In this document: piece by piece, positions 1-8,963 of the stretch | Layout: each line of letters opens with the position of its first letter | Position numbering within the stretch: position 1 is the stretch's first letter | IMG/VR virus record: IMGVR_UViG_3300042400_001112 | Location: 1 to 46,768 of that record | Reading direction: 5' to 3' (one strand) | From: a virus | DNA: 46,768 nt | The notes under the pieces: generated by a model | The model's input: the letters and a program-made list of their open reading frames with translations, nothing else | Databases searched by the model: none | What the model was told of the DNA's origin: nothing | Program-made: the position numbers and the translations under genes

Positions 1-1
1 A

Positions 2-226
2 GTATCTCCATCTGTATTAGTTGGTTATGTTTTTTGGGATGATATTGACAATAGATGGGAATTTTGGCAATATTTTAACGTAAATACAGGACCTACAGGA
101 GATTATTATTCATATTTAATAAATAATTCAGATTACCCTGTTAGTACTATTACCGAAAATTGGGCGTCAAACCCGTCACTTACATATTCAATAAACGAGT
201 CCACTTTAGGTGAGTGTCAAATATAA
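2..226 (+). CDS. C-terminal end of a tail/virion surface protein (partial)
   Basis: An open frame enters from the left edge and ends at TAA 224-226, leaving about 74 residues. The piece is rich in Tyr, Trp, Asn, Ser and Thr (for example GYVFWDDIDNRWEFWQYF), as is common in beta-rich phage tail or fibre proteins. The next gene starts 9 bases later and also has a Trp/Tyr-rich N-terminus, so the two probably belong to one structural operon. The true start lies outside the window and no domain is recognised. The role is inferred from composition and neighbours only. Confidence 0.6.
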   Translation, partial: VSPSVLVGYVFWDDIDNRWEFWQYFNVNTGPTGDYYSYLINNSDYPVSTITENWASNPSLTYSINESTLGECQI

Positions 227-235
227 TAAAAAAAT

Positions 236-1231
236 ATGAATATTTGTGTATTAACTGAAATAATAGATAATAAAGAACAAAAGATAGAATCTTATTTATT
301 TAATTTATCTGAGAATATTAATGGTAAATATAGTTGGAATAGTTCTGAAGGATATAAAATATTTTGGTATACAGGAGAAACAAATCAATGGATTTTAAGT
401 GGTATACCAAATACTTTTATTTTTAGTTATACAACAAATGAGATACCTACAAGTGGATGGCAAATTTTAGGATCAAGACCACCAAAACAAATTTTAAATA
501 TTAGAGCAACAACAGGTAATTGTGAAAATGAAATTTTTGTTGATTATAATGTAAATATTAAAAATAGTTCATGTAAATGTAATGGTGAAATAATCATAAA
601 CACATTTAGTGGAGCAAAACCATTTGAATATTTTATTAATAATAAAAAACAAAATGGAAACATAATACAAAATTTGTGTGAGGGTAACTACATAGTCAAA
701 GTCACAGATTCAAATGACAAATCAACTATTAAAAATGTAACAATACCTAAAACTAATAGTACTGAATATTTTATAAGTTTAAATTATAATAAAAATACGG
801 GCGAATTTACACTTAATTGTTATCCTGAATTAACAGGTAACATAAAACTTAAATTTGATTTAATTTATCAAAATGTTCTAAATTATTCACCACAACAAAA
901 TTCTGTTATACAAACAAGTAATGAACAATTATTATTAAATAATAAAAGTGTTGGAGAATATAATTCTTACAAAGAAAACACACAAGTAGTAAATCTACAA
1001 AGGCCTTGTATTGGTACTAACTATAAAATAGTTAAAATTAAAGAATGGAATAATATAATTATTGAAAGTGGTGATATTTTTAATGGTTTTATTTATAGTA
1101 CTTTATCCCCAAATATTGATGTTAAAACCTTGTGTTATAATAGTAATCAAGAATTAACATTAAATTTAAAAAACTTAGAACTAATTAATTGTAATTGTTG
1201 TAACACAACTAAAGTGGTTAATAACAAATAA
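236..1231 (+). CDS. Tail/virion protein with an SprB-like repeat
   Basis: A 331-residue protein without signal peptide or membrane segment. Residues about 113-170 look like one SprB-type repeat, known from the flavobacterial gliding adhesin SprB: CxCNGEIIINTFSGAKPFEY, then NLCEGNYIVKVTDSN and a closing beta strand. The rest is Asn/Thr-rich and likely beta-structured. It ends in a Cys cluster (NCNCC). It sits between two structural genes on the same strand, which supports a tail or adhesin role. The SprB resemblance is by eye and its function in a virion is inferred. A generic Ig-like fold is the alternative. Confidence 0.6.
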   Translation: MNICVLTEIIDNKEQKIESYLFNLSENINGKYSWNSSEGYKIFWYTGETNQWILSGIPNTFIFSYTTNEIPTSGWQILGSRPPKQILNIRATTGNCENEIFVDYNVNIKNSSCKCNGEIIINTFSGAKPFEYFINNKKQNGNIIQNLCEGNYIVKVTDSNDKSTIKNVTIPKTNSTEYFISLNYNKNTGEFTLNCYPELTGNIKLKFDLIYQNVLNYSPQQNSVIQTSNEQLLLNNKSVGEYNSYKENTQVVNLQRPCIGTNYKIVKIKEWNNIIIESGDIFNGFIYSTLSPNIDVKTLCYNSNQELTLNLKNLELINCNCCNTTKVVNNK

Positions 1232-1259
1232 AAAGAGTTATTTAATATTTATTATTTAA

Positions 1260-3932
1260 ATGGCATATATTATAAAAAATACATCGGGTTTAGTTAACAC
1301 AAGAGTAACTGACACTGGAAGAAAAAAATTATCACAAGGTAATTTTAATATTTCTTATTTTCAGATAGGAGATAGTGAAATATCTTATGATAAATTACCA
1401 ACAAATTATAATTATACTAATTCTTTTGTGTTAGAACCACCATTCAATACACAAAATTCAGCCGGAGCTCCTGAATCGAATAGACAAAGTATAAAATACC
1501 CATATTATGTTGATGGATCTAGCGGATCTACATATGGTATACCTTATATGGATTCCTCAGTTGAATCTGTCTATAACAGAGCACCACTAAGAGGATTTTT
1601 TACCGGCAACACAACAGCATCAACAATATCTTGGAGTGCGTTAACAAATGATCAATATGTTGTTAGCGCAAATTATGTTATAGATATGTCAACTTTAATT
1701 GGGACAAACAAAGTTGAAATAATCTATACTGGATGTAATTATACTAATATAAATAAACCATCAATTGGTGATATAATTACAATTTATTATGACGGTAAAG
1801 GGGAATATGATTGTAATTGTATTAATTTACCAACACCTACACCATCGGTAACACCAACAATAACACCATCAACCACACCCCCTATATCAGAAACTTGTAT
1901 TATAATGACAGAGTTGGATGAGTTTTTAATAACAGAATATGGTGACTTTTTAGTTTGGAGTGATTGTGATGGAAGTCCTGTAACTCCATCTGTTAGTCAA
2001 ACGCCTACAACAACACAAACTCCTACTCCTAGTGTAACAAAAAATTATAATCCTTGTGAAACGCCTACACCAACACCAACACCAACAAAAACACCATGTT
2101 TAACACCAACACCAAGTAGACTTTGCCCACCCCCACCCCCACCAAATTGTGTTGTGTCAATGAATTCTTGTTATCAAATATTAACATATAGAATTGTCAA
2201 CGTATGTGAAAATATATTAACATTAGATAGAAATACTCCGGATTTTTGTGGTTTAGTCACAAATAACTGTTACGCAAGAACATTAATATATCCACCAAAT
2301 ATGACATCAATATATGATAGCTTGACACCAAGCCCTCATTGGGGTGAACAAGTAATTGATTTTGAATCTATTTGTGATACAGATCAATTTGATGTTAAGA
2401 TATGGAATATGAATATTCCTTGGACAGAAAATCCAGCAGGATTAGTTCCTACAAAATATGAAGGATATGAGTATTTTGGATCTGTTGATTATATAGGGTC
2501 AAAAGAATATTTTGGTTATAACTCAAGATCAGGACAAACTTTTTTTGTTAATAACACCTTAAGCGCAAAAACAACAGATACTTTTTATTATAATTCACTT
2601 GGTGAAATAGTTGAAGTTGAACCTGAAGAACAAAAGGCTATTGCAATTATACATTATACGAATCAAACAATAGATTTCTTTTATGGTGAAAAATTTGCTT
2701 TAGAACCCTATGACCCAAGTAATCCTGATGATACCACAGGACAAGCAAGAAACTTTAAAGTACATATACCTTGGATAATGTGGCATAAAAATCCTGATTG
2801 TTGTTTTGGTCAAACATTTTGGGTTGATCCTCCTGGATTTGACGATAAAGAACTATTTAAAGTAAGATACATACAAACAACTAAAAATGATGATATGAAC
2901 AATCCTGGTATTAGGTATTATCATTTGTGGGATACTAATGTTAATAAAAACGGATTACCAAACAGAGTTGGAAAAGTTTTCCCTGATAGTAAATTAATTA
3001 TTATTGATGATGAAGAAATTATTGCGGCAATGTCTTACAAATCAAATAGAAATTGGACTTTACCTGCACCACAATTATCATTAATAACACCAAATACATG
3101 TGGACAGGCATCATTAACCGCAGATGGGGTTTTAACAGGTAATGGAGAAACAATGTATGTAACATATCGATTTACAAATAAAAATTGTGGAACAAATTCA
3201 TTACACTCAAATTATTATGTTAAATTGGTTGGAAATAATAACGATTGTACTCCTAATGTTTCTCAAAACGTTGCGGTTAGATTCGGAAGAGAATTTAATT
3301 GTTTAGAATATATTACACCACCATCAACAACTACTACAACAACTTTTTATCCTGTTACAACAACAGGAACAACATATTCACCTATAATTACCTCAACGAC
3401 TACAATATGTCCTACATCTTGTGATATTACTAAAGGGTATTATGTTGAAACATTCCAAATAATATGTCAAAAAGTACCAACAGGACAAAGACCAAATCCT
3501 GCTAATTGGAAAATAATCGACTACACAAATGATTTAGGTGGTATTGTAACACAAGACACTCTAACTAATAATACTTTTGTTATAACTAAAGATTTATATG
3601 AAAATGCTAAACCATATAATTTAGGAAATTATATAAACTTAACTAAACTTGGTAATAATGAACCAGATTTAAATTTTGGAGATGAGTACTATTTTTACGG
3701 ATCTTTTGAAAGTGATATTATGGCCACAATATATGAAATGAAATATAAAATAAATCTTAATTTCACAGAATTTCAAAATACCACAAACCCAACTTGGACA
3801 CCAGGAACAAAATCATATGTAACTGAGATTGCATTATTAGATCAAGATAAAGATATAATGGTTATATCTAAACTACAATCACCTGTTTTAAGACAAGGAA
3901 TACAACAGTATTTGGTTAAAATAGATTTTTAA
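1260..3932 (+). CDS. Large tail structural protein with Thr/Pro linkers
   Basis: An 890-residue protein. The N-terminus (AYIIKNTSGLVNTRVTDTGR, then GNFNISYFQIGDSEI) is a motif I recall at the start of structural proteins in marine Bacteroidota phages. Residues about 190-300 hold mucin-like Thr-Pro runs (TPTPSVTPTITPSTTPP; TPTPTPTKTPCLTPTPS) and a poly-Pro stretch. A second Thr-rich linker (STTTTTTFYPVTTTGTTYSP) lies near residues 690-710. Between the linkers is a large beta-rich region with many Trp, Tyr and paired Cys. This is a multi-domain baseplate, tail-fibre or head-decoration architecture. The exact virion position cannot be read from the sequence. Confidence 0.65.
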   Translation: MAYIIKNTSGLVNTRVTDTGRKKLSQGNFNISYFQIGDSEISYDKLPTNYNYTNSFVLEPPFNTQNSAGAPESNRQSIKYPYYVDGSSGSTYGIPYMDSSVESVYNRAPLRGFFTGNTTASTISWSALTNDQYVVSANYVIDMSTLIGTNKVEIIYTGCNYTNINKPSIGDIITIYYDGKGEYDCNCINLPTPTPSVTPTITPSTTPPISETCIIMTELDEFLITEYGDFLVWSDCDGSPVTPSVSQTPTTTQTPTPSVTKNYNPCETPTPTPTPTKTPCLTPTPSRLCPPPPPPNCVVSMNSCYQILTYRIVNVCENILTLDRNTPDFCGLVTNNCYARTLIYPPNMTSIYDSLTPSPHWGEQVIDFESICDTDQFDVKIWNMNIPWTENPAGLVPTKYEGYEYFGSVDYIGSKEYFGYNSRSGQTFFVNNTLSAKTTDTFYYNSLGEIVEVEPEEQKAIAIIHYTNQTIDFFYGEKFALEPYDPSNPDDTTGQARNFKVHIPWIMWHKNPDCCFGQTFWVDPPGFDDKELFKVRYIQTTKNDDMNNPGIRYYHLWDTNVNKNGLPNRVGKVFPDSKLIIIDDEEIIAAMSYKSNRNWTLPAPQLSLITPNTCGQASLTADGVLTGNGETMYVTYRFTNKNCGTNSLHSNYYVKLVGNNNDCTPNVSQNVAVRFGREFNCLEYITPPSTTTTTTFYPVTTTGTTYSPIITSTTTICPTSCDITKGYYVETFQIICQKVPTGQRPNPANWKIIDYTNDLGGIVTQDTLTNNTFVITKDLYENAKPYNLGNYINLTKLGNNEPDLNFGDEYYFYGSFESDIMATIYEMKYKINLNFTEFQNTTNPTWTPGTKSYVTEIALLDQDKDIMVISKLQSPVLRQGIQQYLVKIDF

Positions 3933-3966
3933 ACTTTAATTTTTTTTAGTTTAAATTATTTTTTAA
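3928..3966 (+). terminator. Possible rho-independent terminator after the tail gene
   Basis: TTTAAACT (3928-3935) pairs with AGTTTAAA (3948-3955), followed by TTATTTTTT. The stem is 8 bp but AT-only, and the stop codon lies inside it, so it is weak. Confidence 0.4.
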
Positions 3967-3977
3967 TAAAAATATTT

Positions 3978-4577
3978 ATGGCAAAAATTAAGAATTCCCC
4001 AAAAGTTTTGGGTTTAGACATCTCAACCAAAACTATAGGATGGGCTTTGTTTGACATACAATCACAAGAACTATTAGAATTAACTCACGTTTCACCAAGA
4101 CCTAAAATTAAAGAGGATGAAAAACTAAAAGAGTTATTACTTAAATGTGAGATTTTTAGAGAAAAACTTTTAGAATATAAAAATTTAGGTATTGTAAGTG
4201 TAGTAATAGAAGAACCATTATTAAATTCCAATAATGTATACACAATACAAACTTTATTAAGATTTAATAGTTTTATTTTTAAAGAAATTTACGAGACTCT
4301 AAACGTAGTTCCAGAATTTATATCCACATACAATTCAAGGAAATTTGCTTTTCCTGACCTTATTAAAGAAAATGAAAAAGGAAAACATGTTTTATTTGGG
4401 GGATTACCAAAAGATATAGACAAAAAAATGATAATTTGGGAAAAAGTGGCCAAAAGAGAACCACAAATAAAGTGGCAATATACAAGAAATAACACTCTTA
4501 AAAAAGAAAATTTTGATCAGACAGATGCTTATACTTGTGTATTAGGATTTATGAGATCAAAAGAAATTTGGAAATAG
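3978..4577 (+). CDS. RuvC-like Holliday-junction resolvase (RNase H fold)
   Basis: A 199-residue protein with the layout of RuvC-family resolvases. An acidic strand opens it (VLGLDISTKTIGWALFD, catalytic Asp near residue 15). A second acidic strand follows (VVIEEPLL, near residue 76), and the C-terminal acidic pair sits in FDQTDAYTCVLG (near 180). The family cuts four-way DNA junctions as a metal-dependent dimer. In phages this debranches replicating DNA before packaging, the role T4 fills with the unrelated endonuclease VII. It lies between tail genes and is closed by a strong terminator, so it may be expressed late. Confidence 0.85.
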   Translation: MAKIKNSPKVLGLDISTKTIGWALFDIQSQELLELTHVSPRPKIKEDEKLKELLLKCEIFREKLLEYKNLGIVSVVIEEPLLNSNNVYTIQTLLRFNSFIFKEIYETLNVVPEFISTYNSRKFAFPDLIKENEKGKHVLFGGLPKDIDKKMIIWEKVAKREPQIKWQYTRNNTLKKENFDQTDAYTCVLGFMRSKEIWK

Positions 4578-4603
4578 TATTGTTTAAAATACCGATAATT
4601 TAG

Positions 4604-4636
4604 AATATCGTCTTTTTAGACGATATTTTTTTTTTT
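4604..4636 (+). terminator. Rho-independent terminator
   Basis: ATATCGTCT (4605-4613) pairs perfectly with AGACGATAT (4618-4626) around a 4-base loop, followed by a long T tract. It ends the plus-strand unit with the resolvase, just before the convergent minus-strand tail gene. Confidence 0.9.
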
Positions 4637-4640
4637 AATG

Positions 4641-6251
4641 TTAACCAACACACAAATCAAATACAGAACCCGCAGGGTCACTAATTCCTGGACCAGAAAT
4701 TGTTAATGTTGTATAAGGGTTAGGTGTTGAAATTATAAATACCCCTGAACCGTTATTACCTAAAGGTGATTCTTGAGGACATTCTGTTGATATTATAGTA
4801 TTATTAATAATTTCAGCACAACAATATTCACAGCTATTAATTATAGGATTTCCTTGATTTGTTGTAAATGTAAATGTCTCATATGATGTTGGGTTTTGAT
4901 AAGAGTAATTAGTAATTCTTATCCTCACATTATTTACAGGAGAATTAAATGTTAATGTATATGTGAATGGATTTGCAACAAATGGGACTCCATAACCTAA
5001 TATCAAATATCCTGTTTGAACTAAAGGACCATCAACACACCAACCTGTAAAATCACCATATAAACCCAATTCAGTTGCGCCACTACCACTGGCAGTCGCT
5101 GTTACACCATTAAATATTATAGATTCACCAAATTGAGGTAAATTAATAACAGAATCACAATTAAAACAAGGTGGTGTTGATGATGGTGTGGGTGTTGGAG
5201 TTAATGTTGGTGTAGGTGTTGGAGTCTTAGAAGGACTTGGAATACATTCTAAACATTTACCTTCATTTTCAGGACCTAATTCAGTTATTAATTCTATTTT
5301 ATCAACACCACTAATATTATCAACAAGTCCTAAGAAAGTTGCACATATAGATTCGTTATTTATTATTGTTTTATAAACGTAACCCTCAATAGGAATATCG
5401 CCATTTATTAATAATAAATCAGTAGTAAAGTACTCAATGCCGGTAAAACAATCTCTAAATTTTTTACTATTTGAGCACCTAATATAATCATCAATAACAT
5501 TAAAAGTGACCAAACCTGAAACTAAACAATTATTAGTTGGTGTTGGTGTTGGACTAGGTGTTTTACTTGGGGTTAAAGTTGGTGTTGGTGTAAATGTTAT
5601 TCCTGTTGCAACAAAATTTAAACTATTACAAACATTTGATGGTGTGGGTGTAACAGTAGGTGTTGGGGTTGGTGTTTTAGTGGGTGTAACAGTAGGTGTT
5701 GGGGTTATATCACAATTAAAATATGCTTCAAAATCAATTAATTCACAATAAGGATATGTTGTAGTTGTTGTTAGTGGACAATATCCTTCAGAAAAAAAAG
5801 AATCACATAGATCAGGACATATACTACTACAAGGAGTTTTACCAAACAAATCACAAGGACCATCTAACACATTAGACACACACCAACATGTATCTCCCGT
5901 AGAATAATATATAACATAAGATCCAGATTCTCCTGTATAATAGGCATAATCATTGTGTATTCCGGCATATAAATAGTTATCGTCATATGTAATTGTATTA
6001 GATATACAGTACTCAATAATTTCACAAGGACATGTTATTATTGATATGATACCTACAGTTGCTTTGTACCTATATATATAAACCCCATCTGAATAATACC
6101 CCCCTATGGTTTCTGAAGAACACAAAGCGTCTGTATATAATAACTCACCTATAGTTAGGCCGTTACCATAAAGTGAAGTTGTAAGTCTCTCATTACAAAG
6201 ATTAGTATTAACAAAATCAAAAGAAAAAACTCCTAAAAATCCACAAGGCAT
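4641..6251 (-). CDS. Cys-rich tail/fibre protein with repeated Thr-Pro linkers
   Basis: A 536-residue minus-strand protein without a signal peptide. It alternates Cys-rich beta domains with three Thr-Pro linkers, for example TPTPTVTPTKTPTPTPTVTP, TPTPTLTPSKTPSPTPTPT and TPTPTPTLTPTPTPSSTPP. The domains are dense in CxC, CxxC and single Cys. The last domain (from about residue 385) is rich in Gly, Asn, Ser and Thr, like a lectin or fibre tip. The same linker type occurs in the plus-strand gene at 1260, so the two probably belong to the same part of the virion. Host-receptor binding is a reasonable inference. The linkers could be glycosylated or act as spacers. Confidence 0.6.
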   Translation of the reverse strand: MPCGFLGVFSFDFVNTNLCNERLTTSLYGNGLTIGELLYTDALCSSETIGGYYSDGVYIYRYKATVGIISIITCPCEIIEYCISNTITYDDNYLYAGIHNDYAYYTGESGSYVIYYSTGDTCWCVSNVLDGPCDLFGKTPCSSICPDLCDSFFSEGYCPLTTTTTYPYCELIDFEAYFNCDITPTPTVTPTKTPTPTPTVTPTPSNVCNSLNFVATGITFTPTPTLTPSKTPSPTPTPTNNCLVSGLVTFNVIDDYIRCSNSKKFRDCFTGIEYFTTDLLLINGDIPIEGYVYKTIINNESICATFLGLVDNISGVDKIELITELGPENEGKCLECIPSPSKTPTPTPTLTPTPTPSSTPPCFNCDSVINLPQFGESIIFNGVTATASGSGATELGLYGDFTGWCVDGPLVQTGYLILGYGVPFVANPFTYTLTFNSPVNNVRIRITNYSYQNPTSYETFTFTTNQGNPIINSCEYCCAEIINNTIISTECPQESPLGNNGSGVFIISTPNPYTTLTISGPGISDPAGSVFDLCVG

Positions 6252-6252
6252 T

Positions 6253-6468
6253 TTATAATGTAATAGTGTTAGTTTTTATACAATCATTATTGTCAACAAT
6301 TTTTACAACAAATTCAGTAAAAGATGAATAAACGTAAGGAACCTCAAAAGTATATGGTATTGATGTAAATGTATTAACATATATACACGTAGATAATGAA
6401 GTATCACAAACCCAAACATCATATGGAGACGATCCGGTTAAATTTGTTATAGTAACTGTTGTTGGCAT
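6253..6468 (-). CDS. Small beta-sandwich tail-associated protein
   Basis: A 71-residue protein directly upstream of the large minus-strand tail gene, with only one base between them, so the two are co-transcribed. The N-terminus MPTTVTITNLTGSSPYDVWV and the pattern of alternating hydrophobic residues, with single Cys in DTSLSTC and NNDC, suggest one small beta-domain. I recall similar short proteins beside tail genes in Bacteroidota phages but know no function. It may be a decoration, collar or chaperone-like partner of the fibre protein. Confidence 0.55.
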   Translation of the reverse strand: MPTTVTITNLTGSSPYDVWVCDTSLSTCIYVNTFTSIPYTFEVPYVYSSFTEFVVKIVDNNDCIKTNTITL

Positions 6469-6513
6469 ATTTTATTATATAATAAATATAGAAAATCAAA
6501 AAAACTTGTGAAG

Positions 6514-6544
6514 TTGATAAACTTATTTATTTAAACTATATTAT
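6514..6544 (+). promoter_or_regulatory. Putative promoter of the primase gene
   Basis: TTGA (6514-6517), 19 bases, then TATATTAT (6537-6544), which ends 5 bases before ATG 6550. This is a variant of the Bacteroidota TTTG-N19/20-TAnnTTTG pattern in the divergent gap 6469-6549. It predicts a nearly leaderless transcript. Confidence 0.45.
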
Positions 6545-6549
6545 ACAAG

Positions 6550-7452
6550 ATGGAAGAACAAGAAGCAATAGTTGAGTTATTAGAAGAAATTTTAGGTGAT
6601 CATGGACTACACTATTCCAATAGAGGACAAATTTCCTTTAATTGTCCTGTTTGTGATGAAGGTAGAAATAAACATAATTTAGAGATAAATTACATTAATA
6701 ATGTATATAAATGTTGGGCTTGTGGTGATAGTGAAGGAACACATGGTTCTTTAGGGAAATTATTTGATAAATTTGGTAGTAAAAAACAAAAAAAACTTTT
6801 TAACATTTTAAGGCCAGATGATACAGAAAAAATAGTTAAAAAGAAAAAACCAAAAGTAGTATTACCTGATAGTTTTACTTTATTCAAAGACTCACACCCT
6901 GTATATCCAGTTAGAAAACAAGCATATAATTATCTTAAAAGTCGTGGTATTACTGATGAAATAATTGAAAGATTTAAAATAGGATTTTGTGATAAAGGAA
7001 GTCATATGGGTAGAATTATAATCCCATCATATAATAAAAAAGGAGAACTTAATTATTATGTTGGAAGAAGTTGGGACCCACATAGTAGGGCAAAGTATCG
7101 TAATCCAGAAGCCGAGAAAGACCAAATTATATTTTGGGAAAATTTGATTGATTGGAATAAAGACATTTATCTTGTAGAAGGGGCATTTGACGGTATGTTC
7201 TTAGATAACCCTGTAGTTATGCTTGGTAAACATATGTCAGAACTTCTTTTTGAAACAATCTACAATAATGCAAAAGGAAATGTTATAATTTGTTTAGATG
7301 GTGACGCTTGGGAAAATGCGGTAAGATTATATCACGAACTAAACGGAGGTGAATTGTGGGGTAAAGTAAAGATTGTAAAACTACCAAATGATAGAGATGT
7401 TTGCGATTTGAAAGGACAAATAAACGAATATTATTATGAAATAAGAGATTAA
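6550..7452 (+). CDS. DnaG-type DNA primase (zinc finger + Toprim)
   Basis: A 300-residue protein that would make RNA primers for lagging-strand synthesis, as T4 gp61 does. The N-terminus carries a zinc-binding domain with C32-P-V-C35 and C55-W-A-C58. The middle resembles a DnaG catalytic core (YLKSRGITDEIIERFKIGFC, GRIIIPSY). The Toprim part shows the glutamate motif YLVEGAFDG (about residues 206-214) and the Asp motif ICLDGDAW (about 247-254). It is shorter than cellular DnaG and lacks an obvious helicase-binding C-terminus, as in many phage primases. It overlaps the next gene as TAATG, so translation is coupled. Confidence 0.88.
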   Translation: MEEQEAIVELLEEILGDHGLHYSNRGQISFNCPVCDEGRNKHNLEINYINNVYKCWACGDSEGTHGSLGKLFDKFGSKKQKKLFNILRPDDTEKIVKKKKPKVVLPDSFTLFKDSHPVYPVRKQAYNYLKSRGITDEIIERFKIGFCDKGSHMGRIIIPSYNKKGELNYYVGRSWDPHSRAKYRNPEAEKDQIIFWENLIDWNKDIYLVEGAFDGMFLDNPVVMLGKHMSELLFETIYNNAKGNVIICLDGDAWENAVRLYHELNGGELWGKVKIVKLPNDRDVCDLKGQINEYYYEIRD

Positions 7453-8315
7453 TGGATTTATATAAAGTAGCACAAGAAATAAGAGATATCTTATCCAAAA
7501 GACAAAAAGAATTTGAATTAACTTTTGAAGAAGATAGTCACAAATACACAATGATGGATTTGGACGGAGAATTAAAAAGTAATTTTCCATCAGTTTCTAA
7601 AGTTATGAAACTTTTTTATGATGAATTTCCATCTGAAAAAAAGGCATATGAAATGTCAGGTGGAGATCCTGACGAAACAGAAAGATTATTAGCGGAATGG
7701 GCGGAAAAAGGAACAAGATCTACAAACATGGGATCAAGGGTTCATTATTTCTTAGAAGAACACACATTAAATGAATTCAATGTTAAAAAACAGGTAAGAC
7801 AACCAATATTTGAATGTGACGCAGAACAAATTGTTATTAGTGATAAAATGATTGTTGCTGGTAAAAACTATGTTGATCTATTAAAACAGAGGGGATGTGT
7901 TTTAATAGATACAGAAATAGTTTTAGGACACCCTGAACTTGGTTATACTGGACAACCAGACAAAGTTTGGTTAGTAGTTGGTACAAGTGGAGAAGTTGGA
8001 ATATTAATTACCGATTGGAAAACAAATCAGGAAAAAAACTTTATTGTACAAAAGTACATTAAACCAATGAGGTCACCTTTTGAATATTTACCAAACAATG
8101 CTTTAGGACATTACAAAATACAACTTCCATTATATGGTAAATTAATTCTTAAAATGCTTGAAGGAACAAAATACGAAAATATAAAATTATTAGGGTGTAT
8201 TATTGTAAGATTAACAGAAGATCGTGAGTATGTTGAATATAGGGTTGATAAATTAACTATTAACACTATACTTGATATGAATATTAAACCAATGTTAAAT
8301 AAATTAAAAAAATAA
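7452..8315 (+). CDS. PD-(D/E)XK family exonuclease
   Basis: A 287-residue protein with the RecB/Cas4-like nuclease core. The N-terminus has DSHKYTM and FPSVSKVMKLF, then GSRVHYFLEEHT supplies the His of the first helix. GYTGQPDKVWLV gives the first catalytic Asp (near 172), and ILITDWKTN (near 184-192) is the D-W-K form of the (D/E)XK strand. The family degrades or trims DNA ends. Beside a primase it probably serves replication, recombination or host-DNA breakdown. No CxxxC iron-sulfur cluster of Cas4 type is visible, so it is not called Cas4. Confidence 0.82.
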   Translation: MDLYKVAQEIRDILSKRQKEFELTFEEDSHKYTMMDLDGELKSNFPSVSKVMKLFYDEFPSEKKAYEMSGGDPDETERLLAEWAEKGTRSTNMGSRVHYFLEEHTLNEFNVKKQVRQPIFECDAEQIVISDKMIVAGKNYVDLLKQRGCVLIDTEIVLGHPELGYTGQPDKVWLVVGTSGEVGILITDWKTNQEKNFIVQKYIKPMRSPFEYLPNNALGHYKIQLPLYGKLILKMLEGTKYENIKLLGCIIVRLTEDREYVEYRVDKLTINTILDMNIKPMLNKLKK

Positions 8316-8321
8316 TATAAA

Positions 8322-8537
8322 ATGGATGATATACTTAAACCAAGAATTGATTTAAAACAACAAGAAACAGTTAAATGTGAAAAATGTGAATCTAAGTTCT
8401 TTAAAGAAGTAACTATGATTAAAAAAGTACCTAAGTTATTAACAGGAAGCCCTGAAGATACTTTGGTACCATTCCCAACATACATGTGTAATGAATGTGG
8501 ACACGTCAATAAAGATTTTGAACTTTTTATTGATTAA
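8322..8537 (+). CDS. Small zinc-ribbon protein
   Basis: A 71-residue protein with two Cys pairs, C19-E-K-C22 and C56-N-E-C59, separated by a charged loop. The second pair is followed by GHVN, a typical zinc-ribbon knuckle. It starts 6 bases after the nuclease gene in the same operon. Such mini-ribbons often bind nucleic acid or a polymerase subunit, but nothing here fixes the target. Confidence 0.7.
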   Translation: MDDILKPRIDLKQQETVKCEKCESKFFKEVTMIKKVPKLLTGSPEDTLVPFPTYMCNECGHVNKDFELFID

Positions 8538-8538
8538 A

Positions 8539-8685
8539 ATGGAAATAGGAAAAATGACAATAAGTGAAGTTTATCCTCACCTAAAAACAATTGCAAATGC
8601 TTATGGTTTAAAACTTAATAGAGTAAAAGATTTTAAATTTGCAAGATTAATTTTAGTAAACCTTTATAATCGAGAATTGGTATGA
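8539..8685 (+). CDS. Hypothetical protein (48 aa)
   Basis: The start at 8539 is preferred over an in-frame ATG at 8491. It places the gene just after the zinc-ribbon stop codon and avoids a long overlap. The product (MEIGKMTISEVYPHLKTIAN onward) is basic and helical (KLNRVKDFKFARLILVNLY), compatible with a small nucleic-acid-binding or adaptor protein. It overlaps the next gene as ATGA. No family is recognised. Confidence 0.5.
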   Translation: MEIGKMTISEVYPHLKTIANAYGLKLNRVKDFKFARLILVNLYNRELV

Positions 8686-8915
8686 CATATAAAGAATTTT
8701 ATATTTGGTTGGAAGGTTATTTACATGGTAAACTTGAAAACAAAAACATAGATATTGGGCCTATAGTTGAAAAAATGCAAGAAGTTAAAGACGTTGACCC
8801 ATTTTTTCCTCACCCGAAAACTTTAATCAACCCGATACAAATACCAACACCACATAACCCATTTAAAGAAGATGGGTATGATGATTTAGGATCTCCACCA
8901 AAAATTGTTATGTAA
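8682..8915 (+). CDS. Hypothetical protein (77 aa)
   Basis: The start overlaps the preceding stop (ATGA), so translation is coupled. The N-terminus TYKEFYIWLEGYLHGKLENK is helical and aromatic, and the C-terminal half is Pro-rich (FFPHPKTLINPIQIPTPHNP), probably unstructured. I recall similar 'YKEFYIWLEGYL' starts in small uncharacterised phage proteins. It is the last gene of the primase operon before a 48-base AT-rich gap. Confidence 0.5.
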   Translation: MTYKEFYIWLEGYLHGKLENKNIDIGPIVEKMQEVKDVDPFFPHPKTLINPIQIPTPHNPFKEDGYDDLGSPPKIVM

Positions 8916-8963
8916 TTTTATTTTTTTTTAATTTATAATATATTTATTAATAAATTATAAATT

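Noticed and set aside
5188-5751. Plus-strand ORFs rich in Gly-Val (VGVGVGVG) opposite the minus-strand tail gene
   Set aside because: They are antisense readings of the Thr-Pro linker codons and have no promoter or start context.
7452-8315. Cas4 nuclease
   Set aside because: The PD-(D/E)XK core is present, but the Cys ligands of the Cas4 iron-sulfur cluster are not seen and no cas genes or arrays are near.
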